The notes beneath the pieces were generated by a model. It had not been told where the DNA came from. It saw nothing but the letters and a program-made list of their open reading frames with translations, and did not search any database. 64,000 nt of DNA from Pseudo-nitzschia pungens. Taxonomy: Eukaryota; Bacillariophyta; Bacillariophyceae; Bacillariales; Bacillariaceae. The stretch spans positions 4,843,664 through 4,907,663 of the forward strand of contig CM074764.1 of NCBI GenBank assembly GCA_037355855.1. Direction: 5' to 3'. Positions 26,563 through 38,350 of the stretch are shown here, in pieces. Position numbers and translations under genes: made by a program. The first letter of the stretch is position 1. Every line of letters starts with the position of its first letter.

Positions 26563-27246
26563 ATGTCTGATATCAGTTTAGCACAGTTATTAGAAGCAGG
26601 TGTTCATTTTGGTCATAAAGCTCATCGTTGGAATCCAAAAATGTTCCCATATATTTACAGTGAAGTAAATAATATTCATATTCTAGATTTAGTTCAATCT
26701 GCAACTTTATTAAAAAAAGCAATGAGATATCTAGAAGTTGCTGCTAGTAAAAACCAAAAAGTTTTATTTGTTGGTACTAAACGTCAAGCAACAACATTAA
26801 TTGCACAAGAAGCAAACCGCTCTAATTCATATTATGTTAATCACCGTTGGTTAGGTGGTATGCTTACAAATTGGTCAACAATGAAAGAACGGATTGAAAA
26901 ATTAAAAGATTTAGAAAAACAAGAATCTGATGGAACCTTTGAATTATTAACAAAAAAAGAAGGAGCATTACGTCGTAAAGAATTAGCAAAATTACGTAAA
27001 TACTTAGATGGAATTAAATCTATGACAAGTTTACCTGATGTTGTTATTGTTATTGATCAACGACGTGAGATTACTGCTATTGCAGAATGTCGTAAATTAG
27101 GAATTCCAGTTGTTTCAATTTTAGATACAAACTGTGATCCCGATTTAGTGGATATTCCAATTCCAGGTAATGATGATGCAGTCCGTTCAATTAAACTAAT
27201 TTTAACTTTATTAACAGATAGTATTATCAAGGGACAAACAAAATAA
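26563..27246 (+). CDS. rps2: Ribosomal protein S2
   Basis: A 227-residue protein with [20 protein letters not shown] at the N-terminus, [16 protein letters not shown] in the middle and [20 protein letters not shown] near the C-terminus, all diagnostic of S2. Small ribosomal subunit. It ends the rpo cluster, 60 nt after rpoC2. Confidence 0.98.
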   Translation: MSDISLAQLLEAGVHFGHKAHRWNPKMFPYIYSEVNNIHILDLVQSATLLKKAMRYLEVAASKNQKVLFVGTKRQATTLIAQEANRSNSYYVNHRWLGGMLTNWSTMKERIEKLKDLEKQESDGTFELLTKKEGALRRKELAKLRKYLDGIKSMTSLPDVVIVIDQRREITAIAECRKLGIPVVSILDTNCDPDLVDIPIPGNDDAVRSIKLILTLLTDSIIKGQTK

Positions 27247-27299
27247 AAATTGTTCAAAAAAGCTGTTTATACGTTAACATTAGGACTAGAATTTTTGGA

Positions 27300-27333
27300 A
27301 ATGAATCAAATAAATTGATTACTTTGATTCATT
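27300..27333 (+). terminator. rps2 3' hairpin
   Basis: Perfect 11-bp inverted repeat (27300-27310 with 27323-27333), 12-nt loop, flanked by A/T runs that extend the pairing with one bulge. Confidence 0.55.
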
Positions 27334-27368
27334 TTCAAAAAATTTAAACATATCAACAATATTTCCTC

Positions 27369-27397
27369 TTGTTATTATTCTAGCTTTTTGATATAAT
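27369..27397 (+). promoter_or_regulatory. Sigma70-type promoter of trnF
   Basis: TTGTTA (27369-27374), exactly 17 nt, then perfect TATAAT (27392-27397), 28 nt before the tRNA. Confidence 0.6.
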
Positions 27398-27424
27398 TAT
27401 AATATAGTTAAACATAAACAATAT

Positions 27425-27497
27425 GCCCGGGTAGCTCAGTTGGTAGAGCAATGGATTGAAGATCCGTGTGTCAGTGGTTCGAATCCGCTCCCGGGCA
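27425..27497 (+). tRNA. trnF(GAA): tRNA-Phe (GAA)
   Basis: A 73-nt cloverleaf; acceptor GCCCGGG/CCCGGGC, anticodon loop TTGAAGA (GAA), T-loop TTCGAAT. Confidence 0.96.
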
Positions 27498-27657
27498 AAC
27501 TATTCTTAACTTTATAGCTTCCTATATATATTATGTTTATTGTTTAACATTTATAATAAAACTTTTTAAAAATAGTATTAAAAATCAATAATTTAAAAAT
27601 AGTTAGTATAAAAAGATTAAATTATTTATTCCATGTAATTTCAAAATTTTTTATAAA

Positions 27658-27690
27658 TTGAAAGTTTTCTATAAAATAGAAAACTTTCAA
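27658..27690 (-). terminator. psbC 3' hairpin
   Basis: Perfect 14-bp inverted repeat (27658-27671 with 27677-27690) and a 5-nt loop, 21 nt after the psbC stop codon on the minus strand. Confidence 0.65.
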
Positions 27691-27710
27691 AGGTAGTTGA
27701 ATAATAAGAA

Positions 27711-27742
27711 TTAATCAATAGGACGCATTGATAATACTGGTT
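27711..27742 (-). CDS. psbC: Photosystem II CP43, last codons only (cut by assembly gap)
   Basis: Reading the minus strand out of the N gap gives PVLSMRPID and a TAA stop (complement of 27711-27713). That is the conserved C-terminal end of CP43, the inner antenna protein of PSII. The rest of psbC, and probably psbD beyond it, would lie in the gap. The call rests on nine residues plus a hairpin immediately downstream. Confidence 0.75.
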
Positions 27743-28242
27743 NNNNNNNNNNNNNNNNNNNNNNNNNNNNNNNNNNNNNNNNNNNNNNNNNNNNNNNNNN
27801 NNNNNNNNNNNNNNNNNNNNNNNNNNNNNNNNNNNNNNNNNNNNNNNNNNNNNNNNNNNNNNNNNNNNNNNNNNNNNNNNNNNNNNNNNNNNNNNNNNNN
27901 NNNNNNNNNNNNNNNNNNNNNNNNNNNNNNNNNNNNNNNNNNNNNNNNNNNNNNNNNNNNNNNNNNNNNNNNNNNNNNNNNNNNNNNNNNNNNNNNNNNN
28001 NNNNNNNNNNNNNNNNNNNNNNNNNNNNNNNNNNNNNNNNNNNNNNNNNNNNNNNNNNNNNNNNNNNNNNNNNNNNNNNNNNNNNNNNNNNNNNNNNNNN
28101 NNNNNNNNNNNNNNNNNNNNNNNNNNNNNNNNNNNNNNNNNNNNNNNNNNNNNNNNNNNNNNNNNNNNNNNNNNNNNNNNNNNNNNNNNNNNNNNNNNNN
28201 NNNNNNNNNNNNNNNNNNNNNNNNNNNNNNNNNNNNNNNNNN
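27743..28242. other. 500-base run of N (assembly gap of unknown true size)
   Basis: Exactly 500 undetermined bases. On the left the sequence is the 3' end of psbC (minus), on the right the 3' end of psaA (plus). The missing parts of those two genes alone exceed 3 kb, so 500 is a placeholder. Open frames that cross the N run are artefacts. Confidence 0.98.
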
Positions 28243-28509
<267 letters not shown>

Positions 28510-28634
28510 ATTCCTGAAACGTTTGTAACGTTTTACTATTTAACTCTTATACATTCATCAGATGTAAAATATTAAAAGATTACTTAATATTTTATTACTA
28601 ACTAAAATTTATATAAATAAGGTATTTTATAATT

Positions 28635-30836
28635 ATGGCAACTAAATTCCCAAAATTTAGCCAAGCCCTAGCACAAGATCCAGCAACGAGACGAATCTGG
28701 TATGGGATCGCAACTGCTCATGATTTAGAAGCTCATGATGGTATGACAGAAGAAAACTTGTACCAAAAGATCTTTGCATCACACTTTGGTCACTTAGCTA
28801 TCATCTTCTTATGGACTTCTGGAAATCTTTTTCATGTTGCTTGGCAAGGAAATTTCGAAAAATGGGTCGCTAATCCTTTAAAAGTGAAACCAATTGCACA
28901 CGCAATTTGGGATCCACACTTTGGTGATTCAGCTTTAAAAGCGTTTAGTAAAGGAAATGCATATCCAGTGAATATTGCATATTCAGGTGTCTACCAATGG
29001 TGGTACACAATTGGATTCCGTACTAATCAAGAATTATATGCAGGCTCAATTGGACTATTATTACTTTCATGTGCATTGTTATTTGCGGGTTGGTTACATT
29101 TACAACCAAAATTCCGCCCAAGTTTATCTTGGTTTAAAAACAACGAGTCACGCTTAAACCATCACTTATCAGGTTTATTAGGTGTTAGTTCATTAGCATG
29201 GACGGGACATATTGTTCACGTAGCAATTCCTGTTTCACGTGGTGTACACGTTGGTTGGGATAATTTCTTAACGACTCCACCGCATCCTGCTGGTTTAACT
29301 CCATTCTTTACTGGAAATTGGACTGTTTACGCAGAAAATCCTGATAGTCCTTCTCATGTTTATGGAACAAGTGAAGGTGCTGGAACGGCAATTTTAACAT
29401 TCTTAGGTGGTTTCCACCCACAAACTCAAGCATTATGGTTAACTGATATTGCACATCATCAATTAGCAATTGCTGTTGTCTTCATCGTTGCGGGTCATAT
29501 GTACCGAACAAACTTTGGTATTGGTCACAATATGAAAGAAATCTTAGATGCTCACCGACCTCCTGGAGGTAGATTAGGAGCTGGTCATGTGGGATTATTT
29601 GAAACAATTACAAATTCTTTACACATGCAATTAGGTTTAGCATTAGCAAGTTTAGGTGTTGCAACTTCTTTAACTGCTCAACATATTTATGCATTAACTC
29701 CGTATGCTTACTTATCGAAAGATTTTACAACTGAAGCAGCGCTATACACTCATCATCAATATATCGCTGGTTTCTTAATGGTTGGAGCATTTGCACACGG
29801 TGCTATCTTCTTTGTTCGTGATTACGATCCAGAGTTAAATAAAAATAATGTTTTAGCAAGAATGTTAGAGCATAAAGAAGCTATTATTTCACATTTAAGT
29901 TGGGCATCTTTATTCTTAGGCTTCCATACATTAGGCTTATATATTCACAATGACACAGTAGTGGCATTTGGTCAACCAGAAAAACAAATTTTATTTGAAC
30001 CTGTATTTGCAGAATATATTCAAGCAGCATCAGGGAAAGCAATCTATCAATTTAATGTTCTACTTTCATCATCAACTAGTCCTGCTACTATTGCTGGAAA
30101 CCAAGTTTGGTTACCAGGTTGGTTAGAAGCTATTAATAATGATAAGAATGATTTATTCTTAACTATTGGACCAGGTGACTTCTTAGTTCATCACGCTATT
30201 GCTTTAGGTTTACATGTTACCGCATTAATTTTAGTGAAAGGTGCTTTAGATGCACGTGGTTCAAAATTAATGCCGGATAAAAAAGACTTTGGTTATAGTT
30301 TCCCTTGTGATGGTCCAGGTCGTGGTGGTACATGTGATATTTCAGCATGGGATGCTTTCTATTTAGCTATGTTCTGGATGTTAAACACAATTGGTTGGGT
30401 AACATTCTACTGGCACTGGAAACACATGACAATTTGGGGCGGTAACCCAGGTCAATTTAATGAATCATCAAACTACATTATGGGTTGGTTAAGAGATTAC
30501 TTATGGTTAAACTCATCACCATTAATTAATGGTTACAACCCATTTGGTATGAATAATTTATCTGTTTGGGCTTGGGCTTTCCTATTTGGTCATTTAATTT
30601 GGGCTACTGGATTCATGTTCTTAATTTCTTGGCGTGGTTACTGGCAAGAATTAATTGAAACATTAGTTTGGGCTCATGAACGTACACCACTTGCGAACTT
30701 AGTTCGTTGGCGTGATAAACCAGTCGCTTTATCGATTGTTCAAGCACGTTTAGTTGGTTTAGTACATTTCTCTGTTGGTTATATTGTAACATACGCTTCG
30801 TTTGTTATTGCATCAACTTCTGGGAAATTTGCATAA
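28635..30836 (+). CDS. psaB: Photosystem I P700 apoprotein A2
   Basis: A full-length 733-residue core subunit with eleven transmembrane helices. It starts [20 protein letters not shown]. The iron-sulfur FX loop is [20 protein letters not shown], supplying two cysteine ligands. It binds half of P700 and the electron-transfer chlorophylls. A 14-bp hairpin follows the stop. Confidence 0.98.
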   Translation: MATKFPKFSQALAQDPATRRIWYGIATAHDLEAHDGMTEENLYQKIFASHFGHLAIIFLWTSGNLFHVAWQGNFEKWVANPLKVKPIAHAIWDPHFGDSALKAFSKGNAYPVNIAYSGVYQWWYTIGFRTNQELYAGSIGLLLLSCALLFAGWLHLQPKFRPSLSWFKNNESRLNHHLSGLLGVSSLAWTGHIVHVAIPVSRGVHVGWDNFLTTPPHPAGLTPFFTGNWTVYAENPDSPSHVYGTSEGAGTAILTFLGGFHPQTQALWLTDIAHHQLAIAVVFIVAGHMYRTNFGIGHNMKEILDAHRPPGGRLGAGHVGLFETITNSLHMQLGLALASLGVATSLTAQHIYALTPYAYLSKDFTTEAALYTHHQYIAGFLMVGAFAHGAIFFVRDYDPELNKNNVLARMLEHKEAIISHLSWASLFLGFHTLGLYIHNDTVVAFGQPEKQILFEPVFAEYIQAASGKAIYQFNVLLSSSTSPATIAGNQVWLPGWLEAINNDKNDLFLTIGPGDFLVHHAIALGLHVTALILVKGALDARGSKLMPDKKDFGYSFPCDGPGRGGTCDISAWDAFYLAMFWMLNTIGWVTFYWHWKHMTIWGGNPGQFNESSNYIMGWLRDYLWLNSSPLINGYNPFGMNNLSVWAWAFLFGHLIWATGFMFLISWRGYWQELIETLVWAHERTPLANLVRWRDKPVALSIVQARLVGLVHFSVGYIVTYASFVIASTSGKFA

Positions 30837-30841
30837 TTTCC

Positions 30842-30875
30842 TCAAAAAGGTCAAATTAATCTTTGACCTTTTTGA
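30842..30875 (+). terminator. psaA-psaB 3' hairpin
   Basis: Perfect 14-bp inverted repeat (30842-30855 with 30862-30875), 6-nt loop, 6 nt after the psaB stop. Confidence 0.7.
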
Positions 30876-30969
30876 AAAACCATTATAAAAATTTGGAAAA
30901 AAACTTGAATTTTTTTGCCAAATCTTCTAAAGTTTAAAGTATAAGACTATTTCATTTTGACTAGTTTAC

Positions 30970-31043
30970 CGGGATATAGCTCAGCTTGGTAGAGCACCTG
31001 CTTTGGGAGCAGGGGGTCGTAGGTTCAAATCCTACTATCCCGA
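30970..31043 (+). tRNA. trnP(UGG): tRNA-Pro (UGG)
   Basis: A 74-nt cloverleaf; acceptor CGGGATA/TATCCCG, anticodon loop TTTGGGA (UGG), T-loop TTCAAAT. Lies between psaB and the ycf89-like gene, a diatom arrangement. Confidence 0.96.
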
Positions 31044-31311
31044 TTAAAAAAAAGATTCTATTAAGTAAAAATAGAAGATAGAGATTTATTCAGAAGAGAA
31101 AAATCAAAATCAAATATTTATAGTTTAAGCTTCGTTGGCTCATTAAGCTCACATTGAAAAATAATTCTTAGAAATAAGAATGTCATTATAGACAATTTTT
31201 TTTAAATTTATCCTTTCAAATATTTTTATTTTATATTATCATATTAATGTACAATATTATGTCCTATATTTTTTAGTAATCAAATACTTATTAACTTAAT
31301 ACGAATTCAAA

Positions 31312-32250
31312 ATGGGTTTAGATGAAAAATTTGCTTCTGTTCGAACTGCATTCTACGATAAAGTTGGAGAATTATTTAAAACAATCGCTTCTCAGTTTGG
31401 ATATCCAGAAAATTCGGGTATGCCAACAATTACTCGAGTTTTAACTGAAGGGCAAGAAAGATTTGCATCGATGGATAGTCTCCCAAAACGGATAACATAT
31501 TTTCCTCCAGATCAGTGTCCCGAAACCTGGTTTGAAATGGTCTTTGGACCAGCACCAAGAGTTGAGCCACTCCCGCGATATATATATGAAACTCAAGATG
31601 AAGGTTTTTATAACTTCTATATTGAAAACTATAAAAATCTTTTCTTTTTACCTGATTCAATCTCTGAATTTATTCAAGTAAAATTAAATATTTGTTTAGA
31701 TATTAGTACTCTTGAGATTATTCGTGAGGTTTTATTTATTGCATTAGTTTGTTATTCACAAATCGTCGTTTACAGACTTCTACTAGCTTGGTTTATTACT
31801 ATTAATCCTTATTTATTTCCATGGTCATATCTAGTAACTGCCGTAGATTGGCTAGATGATACTTTACAAGGAATCATACCTGGTGTATTTGGTGTAAATA
31901 TTACGGGAGGTCTTATTCTTGGAGCAATTGGGGCCCTAGCGGATAGTTTAAATCATTTGGTCTTTACTATGCCATTTCTTCCAAGTGAAGGAGAACCAAC
32001 AAAACTAGTAATTAATAATCAATTAAAAGATGTACTAGTTTTCCATTATTTACCGGCCTTATGGTATAAACATCCTATTCCAAATGATATAAGAGAATTC
32101 TGGTTTACTGAACGACCAGATATTTTAGAATATATGAAGACAGCTTATGGTCATTTAGATCTAAATTTGTTCCCCGATAGTTATATAATTCATCAACAAG
32201 AAATGGTTGGTTTTAGTTTTTTGACTGATAATTTCCATAGTCTTTTTTAA
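31312..32250 (+). CDS. ycf89: Ycf89-like conserved diatom plastid protein
   Basis: A 312-residue protein of unknown function. N-terminal soluble part (MGLDEKFASVRTAFYDKVGE), a proline-rich middle (FPPDQCPETWFEMVFGPAPR), then hydrophobic stretches at about 140-160 and 195-215, and a C-terminal FHYLPALWYKHPIPNDIREF. I call it ycf89 from its length and its place between trnP and the 16S gene, recalled as the diatom arrangement; no comparison was made. Probably membrane-associated. A 13-bp hairpin follows. Confidence 0.7.
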   Translation: MGLDEKFASVRTAFYDKVGELFKTIASQFGYPENSGMPTITRVLTEGQERFASMDSLPKRITYFPPDQCPETWFEMVFGPAPRVEPLPRYIYETQDEGFYNFYIENYKNLFFLPDSISEFIQVKLNICLDISTLEIIREVLFIALVCYSQIVVYRLLLAWFITINPYLFPWSYLVTAVDWLDDTLQGIIPGVFGVNITGGLILGAIGALADSLNHLVFTMPFLPSEGEPTKLVINNQLKDVLVFHYLPALWYKHPIPNDIREFWFTERPDILEYMKTAYGHLDLNLFPDSYIIHQQEMVGFSFLTDNFHSLF

Positions 32251-32268
32251 GTTTATTGAGTTATTCAT

Positions 32269-32308
32269 AGAATTATTAATCTTATTATTTTGATTGATTA
32301 ATAATTCT
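32269..32308 (+). terminator. ycf89-like 3' hairpin
   Basis: Perfect 13-bp inverted repeat (32269-32281 with 32296-32308), 14-nt loop, 18 nt after the stop and ahead of the rRNA operon. Confidence 0.6.
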
Positions 32309-32483
32309 AATAGTTTAAAGATTAAATCTCAGTTGATTATTATTTTTGTTTTTAAGTTATTAATTTTTTAAGTTTAAACTATTTATATTCTTGAAAACCT
32401 AGGACCTCTTACTTCATGAGCTAAGATATGAATCAACTTTATGAAACAAACTTCAACTGAAGTTAATACAAAAAATTTATGGA

Positions 32484-32491
32484 AATTTAAA

Positions 32492-32526
<35 letters not shown>

Positions 32527-33325
32527 AGATGCTTTACACATGCAAGTCGTACGAGAGTCTTTGACTCAAGTGGCGGACGGGTGAGTAACACGTAAGAATT
32601 TGCCTCTAGGAGGGGGACAACAGCTGGAAACGGCTGCTAATACCCCATATGCTTCCGAGTGAAATGGATTTTTCCGCCTAGAGAGAAGCTTGCGCCTGAT
32701 TAGCTTGTTGGTGAGGTAATGGCTTACCAAGGCGACGATCAGTATCTGGTTTGAGAGGATGATCAGACACACTGGAACTGAGACACGGTCCAGACTCCTG
32801 CGGGAGGCAGCAGTGGGGAATTTTCCGCAATGGGCGAAAGCCTGACGGAGCAATCTCGCGTGAGGGATGACTGCCTATGGGTTGTAAACCTCTTTTTTCA
32901 GGGAGGAATAAATGACGTGTACCTGAAGAATAAGCATCGGCTAATTCCGTGCCAGCAGCCGCGGTAATACGGAGGATGCAAGTGTTATCCGGAATCACTG
33001 GGCGTAAAGCGTCTGTAGGTGGTTTAATAAGTCAACTGTTAAATCTTGAGGCTCAACTTCAAAATCGCAGTCGAAACTGTTAGACTAGAGTATAGTAGGG
33101 GTAAAGGGAATTTCCAGTGGAGCGGTGAAATGCGTAGATATTGGAAAGAACACCGATGGCGAAGGCACTTTACTGGGCTATTACTGACACTCAGAGACGA
33201 AAGCTAGGGTAGCAAATGGGATTAGATACCCCAGTAGTCCTAGCTGTAAACAATGGATACTAGATGTTGAACAGATCGACCTGTGCAGTATCAAAGCTAA
33301 CGCGTTAAGTATCCCGCCTGGGAAG

Positions 33326-33401
<76 letters not shown>

Positions 33402-33486
33402 CAACGCGAAGAACCTTACCAGGGTTTGACATGATACGAATTTCTTTGAAAGAAGAAAGTGCCTTTTGGAACGTATACACAGGTGG

Positions 33487-33552
<66 letters not shown>

Positions 33553-33804
33553 TTTTTAGTTGCCTATTTGGAACTCTAGAAAGACTGCTGGTTATAAACC
33601 GGAGGAAGGCGGGGATGACGTCAAGTCAGCATGCCCCTTACACCCTGGGCTACACACGTGCTACAATGGGTGAGACAATGAGATGCAAATCTGCGAAGAC
33701 AAGCTAATCTATAAACTCTCTCTAAGTTCGGATTGTAGGCTGCAACTCGCCTGCATGAAGTTGGAATCGCTAGTAATCGCTGGTCAGCTATACAGCGGTG
33801 AATT

Positions 33805-33846
<42 letters not shown>

Positions 33847-33970
33847 CTGGTTATACCCGAAGTCGTTACTCTAACCATTTGGAGGAGGATGCCTAAGGTA
33901 GAATTAGTGACTAGGGTGAAGTCGTAACAAGGTAACCGTACTGGAAGGTGCGGTTGGATCACCTCCTTTT
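32484..33970 (+). rRNA. rrs: 16S ribosomal RNA
   Basis: Universal landmarks in order: AGAGTTTGATCCTGGCTCAG at the 5' end, GTGCCAGCAGCCGCGGTAAT near 32950, GGATTAGATACCC near 33220, GAATTGACGGGGGCCCGCAC near 33352, and the 3' anti-Shine-Dalgarno GGATCACCTCCTTT ending at about 33970. Ends are estimated by comparison with E. coli, accurate to a few bases. First gene of the rRNA operon. Confidence 0.98.
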
Positions 33971-34056
33971 AAAAAGAAATTTTTAAATATAAGGTCGATA
34001 GATTCATTTTGATGAATCCAAAATCAAAAGTTATTGTAAACCAAACATAGGTTTAC

Positions 34057-34130
<74 letters not shown>
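34057..34130 (+). tRNA. trnI(GAU): tRNA-Ile (GAU)
   Basis: A 74-nt intronless cloverleaf in the 16S-23S spacer; acceptor GGGCTAT/ATGGCCC, anticodon loop CTGATAA (GAU). Confidence 0.97.
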
Positions 34131-34132
34131 GC

Positions 34133-34205
34133 GGGGGTATAGCTCAGTTGGTAGAGCACCGCCTTTGCACGGCGGTTGTCAGCGGTTCGAATCCGCTTAC
34201 CTCCA
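34133..34205 (+). tRNA. trnA(UGC): tRNA-Ala (UGC)
   Basis: A 73-nt intronless cloverleaf, acceptor GGGGGTA/TACCTCC, anticodon loop TTTGCAC (UGC). It begins 2 nt after trnI, so the two must be cut from a shared precursor at nearly the same point. Confidence 0.97.
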
Positions 34206-34242
34206 CATGAAAAAACAACTCAATTTTTTAAGAAAAGTCTTA

Positions 34243-34720
34243 AATTCAAGGAATTAAGAGTTTATGGGGAATACCTTGGCATTCAGAAGCGATGAAGGAC
34301 GCGTTTACCGGCGAAACGCTTCGGGGAGTTGGAAAAAAGCTATGATCCGGAGGTCTCCGAATGAGGAAACTTTTTATACTACTTATTGAATACATAGATA
34401 AGAAAGAGCAAACCTAGGGAACTGAAACATCTTAGTACCTAGAGGAAAAGAAAGTAAAAAACGATTCCCTTAGTAGCGGCGAGCGAAACGGGAGAAGCCT
34501 AAACTTAGTTCTTAACTAAGGGTAGTGGGACGATTGTAAATCGATTAGGACAATTAGACGAATAAGTTGGAATGCTTAACCAAAGAGAGTGATAGTCTTG
34601 TAGTTGAAAATTGAAATAATCAAATCTTATCCCAAGTAGCATGGAGCACGTGAAATTCCGTGTGAATCTGCGAGGACCACCTCGTAAGGCTAAATATTCC
34701 TGAATGACCGATAGTGAAAT

Positions 34721-34751
<31 letters not shown>

Positions 34752-35315
34752 GGGAGGGGAGTGAAAAGAACATGAAACCATAAACTTACAATCAGTAGGA
34801 GGACGACTAAATCGTCTGACTTCGTGCCTGTTGAAGAATGAGCCGGCGACTTATAGGTAGTGGCAGGTTAAGGCAGAGAATGCTGGAGCCATAGTGAAAG
34901 CGAGCCTGAATAGGGCATATGTCACTGGTTATAGACCCGAACCCGGATGATCTAACCATGGTCAGGTTGAAGCTTAGGTAATACTAAGTGGAGGACCGAA
35001 CCGACTGATGTTGAAAAATCAGCGGATGAATTGTGGTTAGGGGTGAAATGCCAATCGAATTCGGAGCTAGCTGGTTCTCCCCGAAATGCGTTTTGGCGCA
35101 GCGATAAATATTATAACTTAGGGGTAAAGCACTGTTACGTATGCGGGCTGGTAATTCGGTACCAAATCGTTGCAAACTAAGAATACTAAGTGAACAGTTT
35201 ATCAGTGAGACTGTGGGGGATAAGCTCCATTGTCAAGAGGGAAACAGCCCAGAGCACCAGTTAAGGCCCCCAAATAATTACTAAGTGATAAAGGAGGTGG
35301 GAGTGCAGAAACAAT

Positions 35316-35351
<36 letters not shown>

Positions 35352-36120
35352 GTGCGTAATAGCTCACTGATCGAGTAAACCTGCGCCGAAAATGTACGGG
35401 ACTAAGTAATTTGCCGAAACTGTGCGATATATAGAAGATATATCGGTAGGGGAGCGTTCTGTTGTAGATTGAAGTATTAACGTAAGTGGATATGGACGAA
35501 GCAGAAGTGAGAATGTCGGCTTGAGTAACGAAAATATAGGTGAGAATCCTATACCCCGAAAACCCAAGGTTTCCTCTGGAAGGCTCGTCCGCGGAGGGTA
35601 AGTCAGGACCTAAGGCGAGGCTGAAAAGCGTAGTCGATGGACAACGGGTTAATATTCCCGTACCATTATTTATTGATAACGAGGGACGAAGGAGGCTAAG
35701 CTGGCCGGATGTTGGTTACCGGTTTAAGCGTTCGAGATGTTGAGAAACGGAGAAAACGTTTTGAGTTGAGGCGTGATGACGAGATGCTACGGCATTGAAG
35801 CAGTCTATGTCAGACTTCCAAGAAAAGCTCGCACTGTCGTAAATAAATAATGCCTGTACCATAACCGACACAGGTGGGTAGGTAGAGTATACTAAGGGGC
35901 GCGAGATAACTCTCTCTAAGGAACTCGGCAAAATGACTCCGTAACTTCGGGAGAAGGAGTGCCTTATTTATAAGGTTGCAATAACAAGATCCAAGCAACT
36001 GTTTACCAAAAACACAGGTCTCCGCTAAGTCGTAAGACGATGTATGGGGGCTGACGCCTGCCCAGTGCCAGAAGGTTAAAGAAGTTGGTTAGCATCCGCG
36101 AAGCTGATAACTGAAGCCCT

Positions 36121-36203
<83 letters not shown>

Positions 36204-36455
36204 TGATTTGGATACTGTCTCGGAGAGGGGCTCGGTGAAATAGACTTGTCTGTGAAGATGCGGACTACCTGCACCTGGACAGAAAGACCCTATGAAGCTT
36301 TACTGTAACTTGAAATTGGAATTGGACTTTACTTGCGCAGTATAGGTGGGAGGCGTTGAGTTTATTCTTGCGGGAATTTAGGAGCCATCAGTGAGATACC
36401 ACTCTGGTAATGTTAGATTTCTAACTTTGTATCATGATCTGGTCAAAGGACAGTT

Positions 36456-36489
<34 letters not shown>

Positions 36490-36683
36490 CAAATGGTAAC
36501 GGAGGCGTACAAAGGTTTCCTCTGAACGTGTAGAAATCGTATCTAGAGTGTAAAGGCATAAGGAAGCTTGACTGTGAGACCTACAAGTCGAGCAGGGACG
36601 AAAGTCGGTCTTAGTGATCTGACGGTGCTGAGTGGAAAGGCCGTCACTCAACGGATAAAAGTTACTCTAGGGATAACAGGCTG

Positions 36684-36752
<69 letters not shown>

Positions 36753-36788
36753 GGTAGTACGTCCCAAGGGTTGGGCTGTTCGCCCATG

Positions 36789-36836
<48 letters not shown>

Positions 36837-36960
36837 ATATCCGGTGTAGGCGTTAGAATATTGAGAGGAGCCTTCTTTAGTACGAGAGGACCGAGAAGGA
36901 CGTACCTCTGGTGTACCAGTTATCGTGCCAACGGTAAACGCTGGGTAGCTATGTACGGAG

Positions 36961-36994
<34 letters not shown>

Positions 36995-37127
36995 CACCTC
37001 AAGATAAGTATTCTCATCACGTAAGTGAGTAAGGTCACGGTAAGACTAACCGTTTGATAGGCATTAAGTATAAATATAGTAATATATGAGCTGAGATGTG
37101 CTAACAGACCGAGGACTTGAATTTTTA
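34243..37127 (+). rRNA. rrl: 23S ribosomal RNA
   Basis: About 2.9 kb with landmarks such as GCGATGAAGGACGCG at the 5' end, AACTATAACGGTCCTAAGGTAG near 36135, GGATAACAGGCTGATC near 36671 (peptidyl transferase region) and AGTACGAGAGGACCG near 36879 (sarcin-ricin loop). The ends TAAATTCAAG and CTTGAATTTTTA pair to form the terminal helix. Termini are estimates. No intron seen. Confidence 0.98.
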
Positions 37128-37167
37128 AATAAACATATAGTTACTAAAATATTAGTAACTATTTTTG

Positions 37168-37291
37168 CTTTGGTGTTTTTAGTGTATTCAACGGAACCAC
37201 ACTGATCCATCTCGAACTCAGTAGTGAAACGTTATAAATCGACGAAAATACTTGGAGGGACACCTCCTGGGAAAATAGTTCAATGCCAAAG
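37168..37291 (+). rRNA. rrf: 5S ribosomal RNA
   Basis: About 124 nt with closing stem CTTTGG/CCAAAG, the GGAACCACACTGATCCATCT and CGAACTCAG loop A/B/C region, and the 3' GGGAAAATAGTTCAATGCC. Follows 23S by about 40 nt. Confidence 0.95.
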
Positions 37292-37434
37292 TTTTATTCT
37301 AATATTAATTTTTCTAAAAGGTAAATTATTTAATAATTCAACTTCAATATTATTTTGTTGAATCCTGTTAATTATTTTTATACTAAGAGTGATAACTGCC
37401 AGTAATTTAAATGGTTTCTTTTTAATCAGGCCGG

Positions 37435-38328
37435 TTACTTTACTAAAATATTTTCATCTTCTTCTAGCTCTATTTTTCTTAATTCCTTATCTTCGATTTC
37501 GAAGACTTTCCATCTATCTTTAGATAATAATGACTTATCAATGTCGGAATGACTCATAATTAAAATATGAGGTGGTTCCATTAAAAGGGGCCGTCCCTTT
37601 CCCATTTTTACCCGATTCTAGCCCTGCAATTAAATCACGTTCACTGTCTGTCTTACATTTTGCTCGTGTTAAGTCAATTATATATAATTTTTTCGGACCT
37701 AAATTTACAATGGAAGAATTTATCTGTGATGTTGTCCCATATGTTATAACTCCAACGTCGTAAGGGTGATCGAAGACTATTTTTTTAGCGAATTTCGATT
37801 TTCCCGTACACCCTTCTCGATCAATTAAATGTATAATTTCACGGGAATCAGAAGGTCTAAACTCGGAATTACTTTTATAATGTTCCAGACTTGTTTCTGC
37901 CACGGGTAATAGTTTTCGAAATTACTTAGAATTTTAAGGTCATTTCCCATGTACCCATCGAACGCTTGGGGTTTTTTTATATTTTTTAGTTTGCTTGTAT
38001 AAAGTTTTACTTGATCGGCAAATTCATTTTTCAATAATCCTTCTGTTTGATACTTATAAACTAAGCTACCTATGGTTTCGCTCGTAGCTAATAATTTCTC
38101 GAGCTGTCCTTTCCGTTTTCTAGTCCCTGTTGAAAATAAATAAACAATCCGACTCTTATCTTCACTTTCAAATTTATACACCTGAGAAGATGCATTCATC
38201 TTAGCTAATATAATGTCTATTTCGTTTTCTAAGGCATTTTCGGAGCGTTCTTCCATTGATATTAGGTTTCGCTCCAAAATAATTTTAATTTTAAAATATG
38301 AGCCTTTATTTTGTGCTGATATAACCAT
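37435..38328 (-). pseudogene. Rep-like SF3 helicase gene (plasmid or CRESS-DNA type), frame interrupted twice
   Basis: Minus-strand homology runs through 298 codons in three pieces. Piece 1 (38328 to about 37880) has a YTSK motif (residues 110-113), like the catalytic-tyrosine motif III of HUH replication initiators, but I find no HUH histidine pair; PWQ then marks entry to the helicase domain. Piece 2 (about 37875-37600, another frame) holds Walker A GCTGKSK and Walker B LYIIDLTRA, then GLESGKNGKG. Piece 3 (about 37581-37435, back in frame 1) gives PPHILIMSH and LSKDRWKVFEIED, matching motif C and the following basic region of Rep helicases. The two switches lie near 37873-37876 (A4 run) and 37595-37603 (G/A runs) and cancel each other. 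Either the gene is decaying or the reads have indel errors, as in rpoC2. Replication initiators are not normal plastid core genes, so it was probably acquired from a plasmid or small ssDNA element. Confidence 0.7.
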
Positions 38329-38350
38329 ATTAATATATTATTTATTGTTA

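Noticed and set aside
32566..36974. Several open frames of 60-120 codons inside the 16S and 23S genes
   Set aside because: They lie wholly within rRNA on both strands, show no protein family pattern and have rRNA composition.
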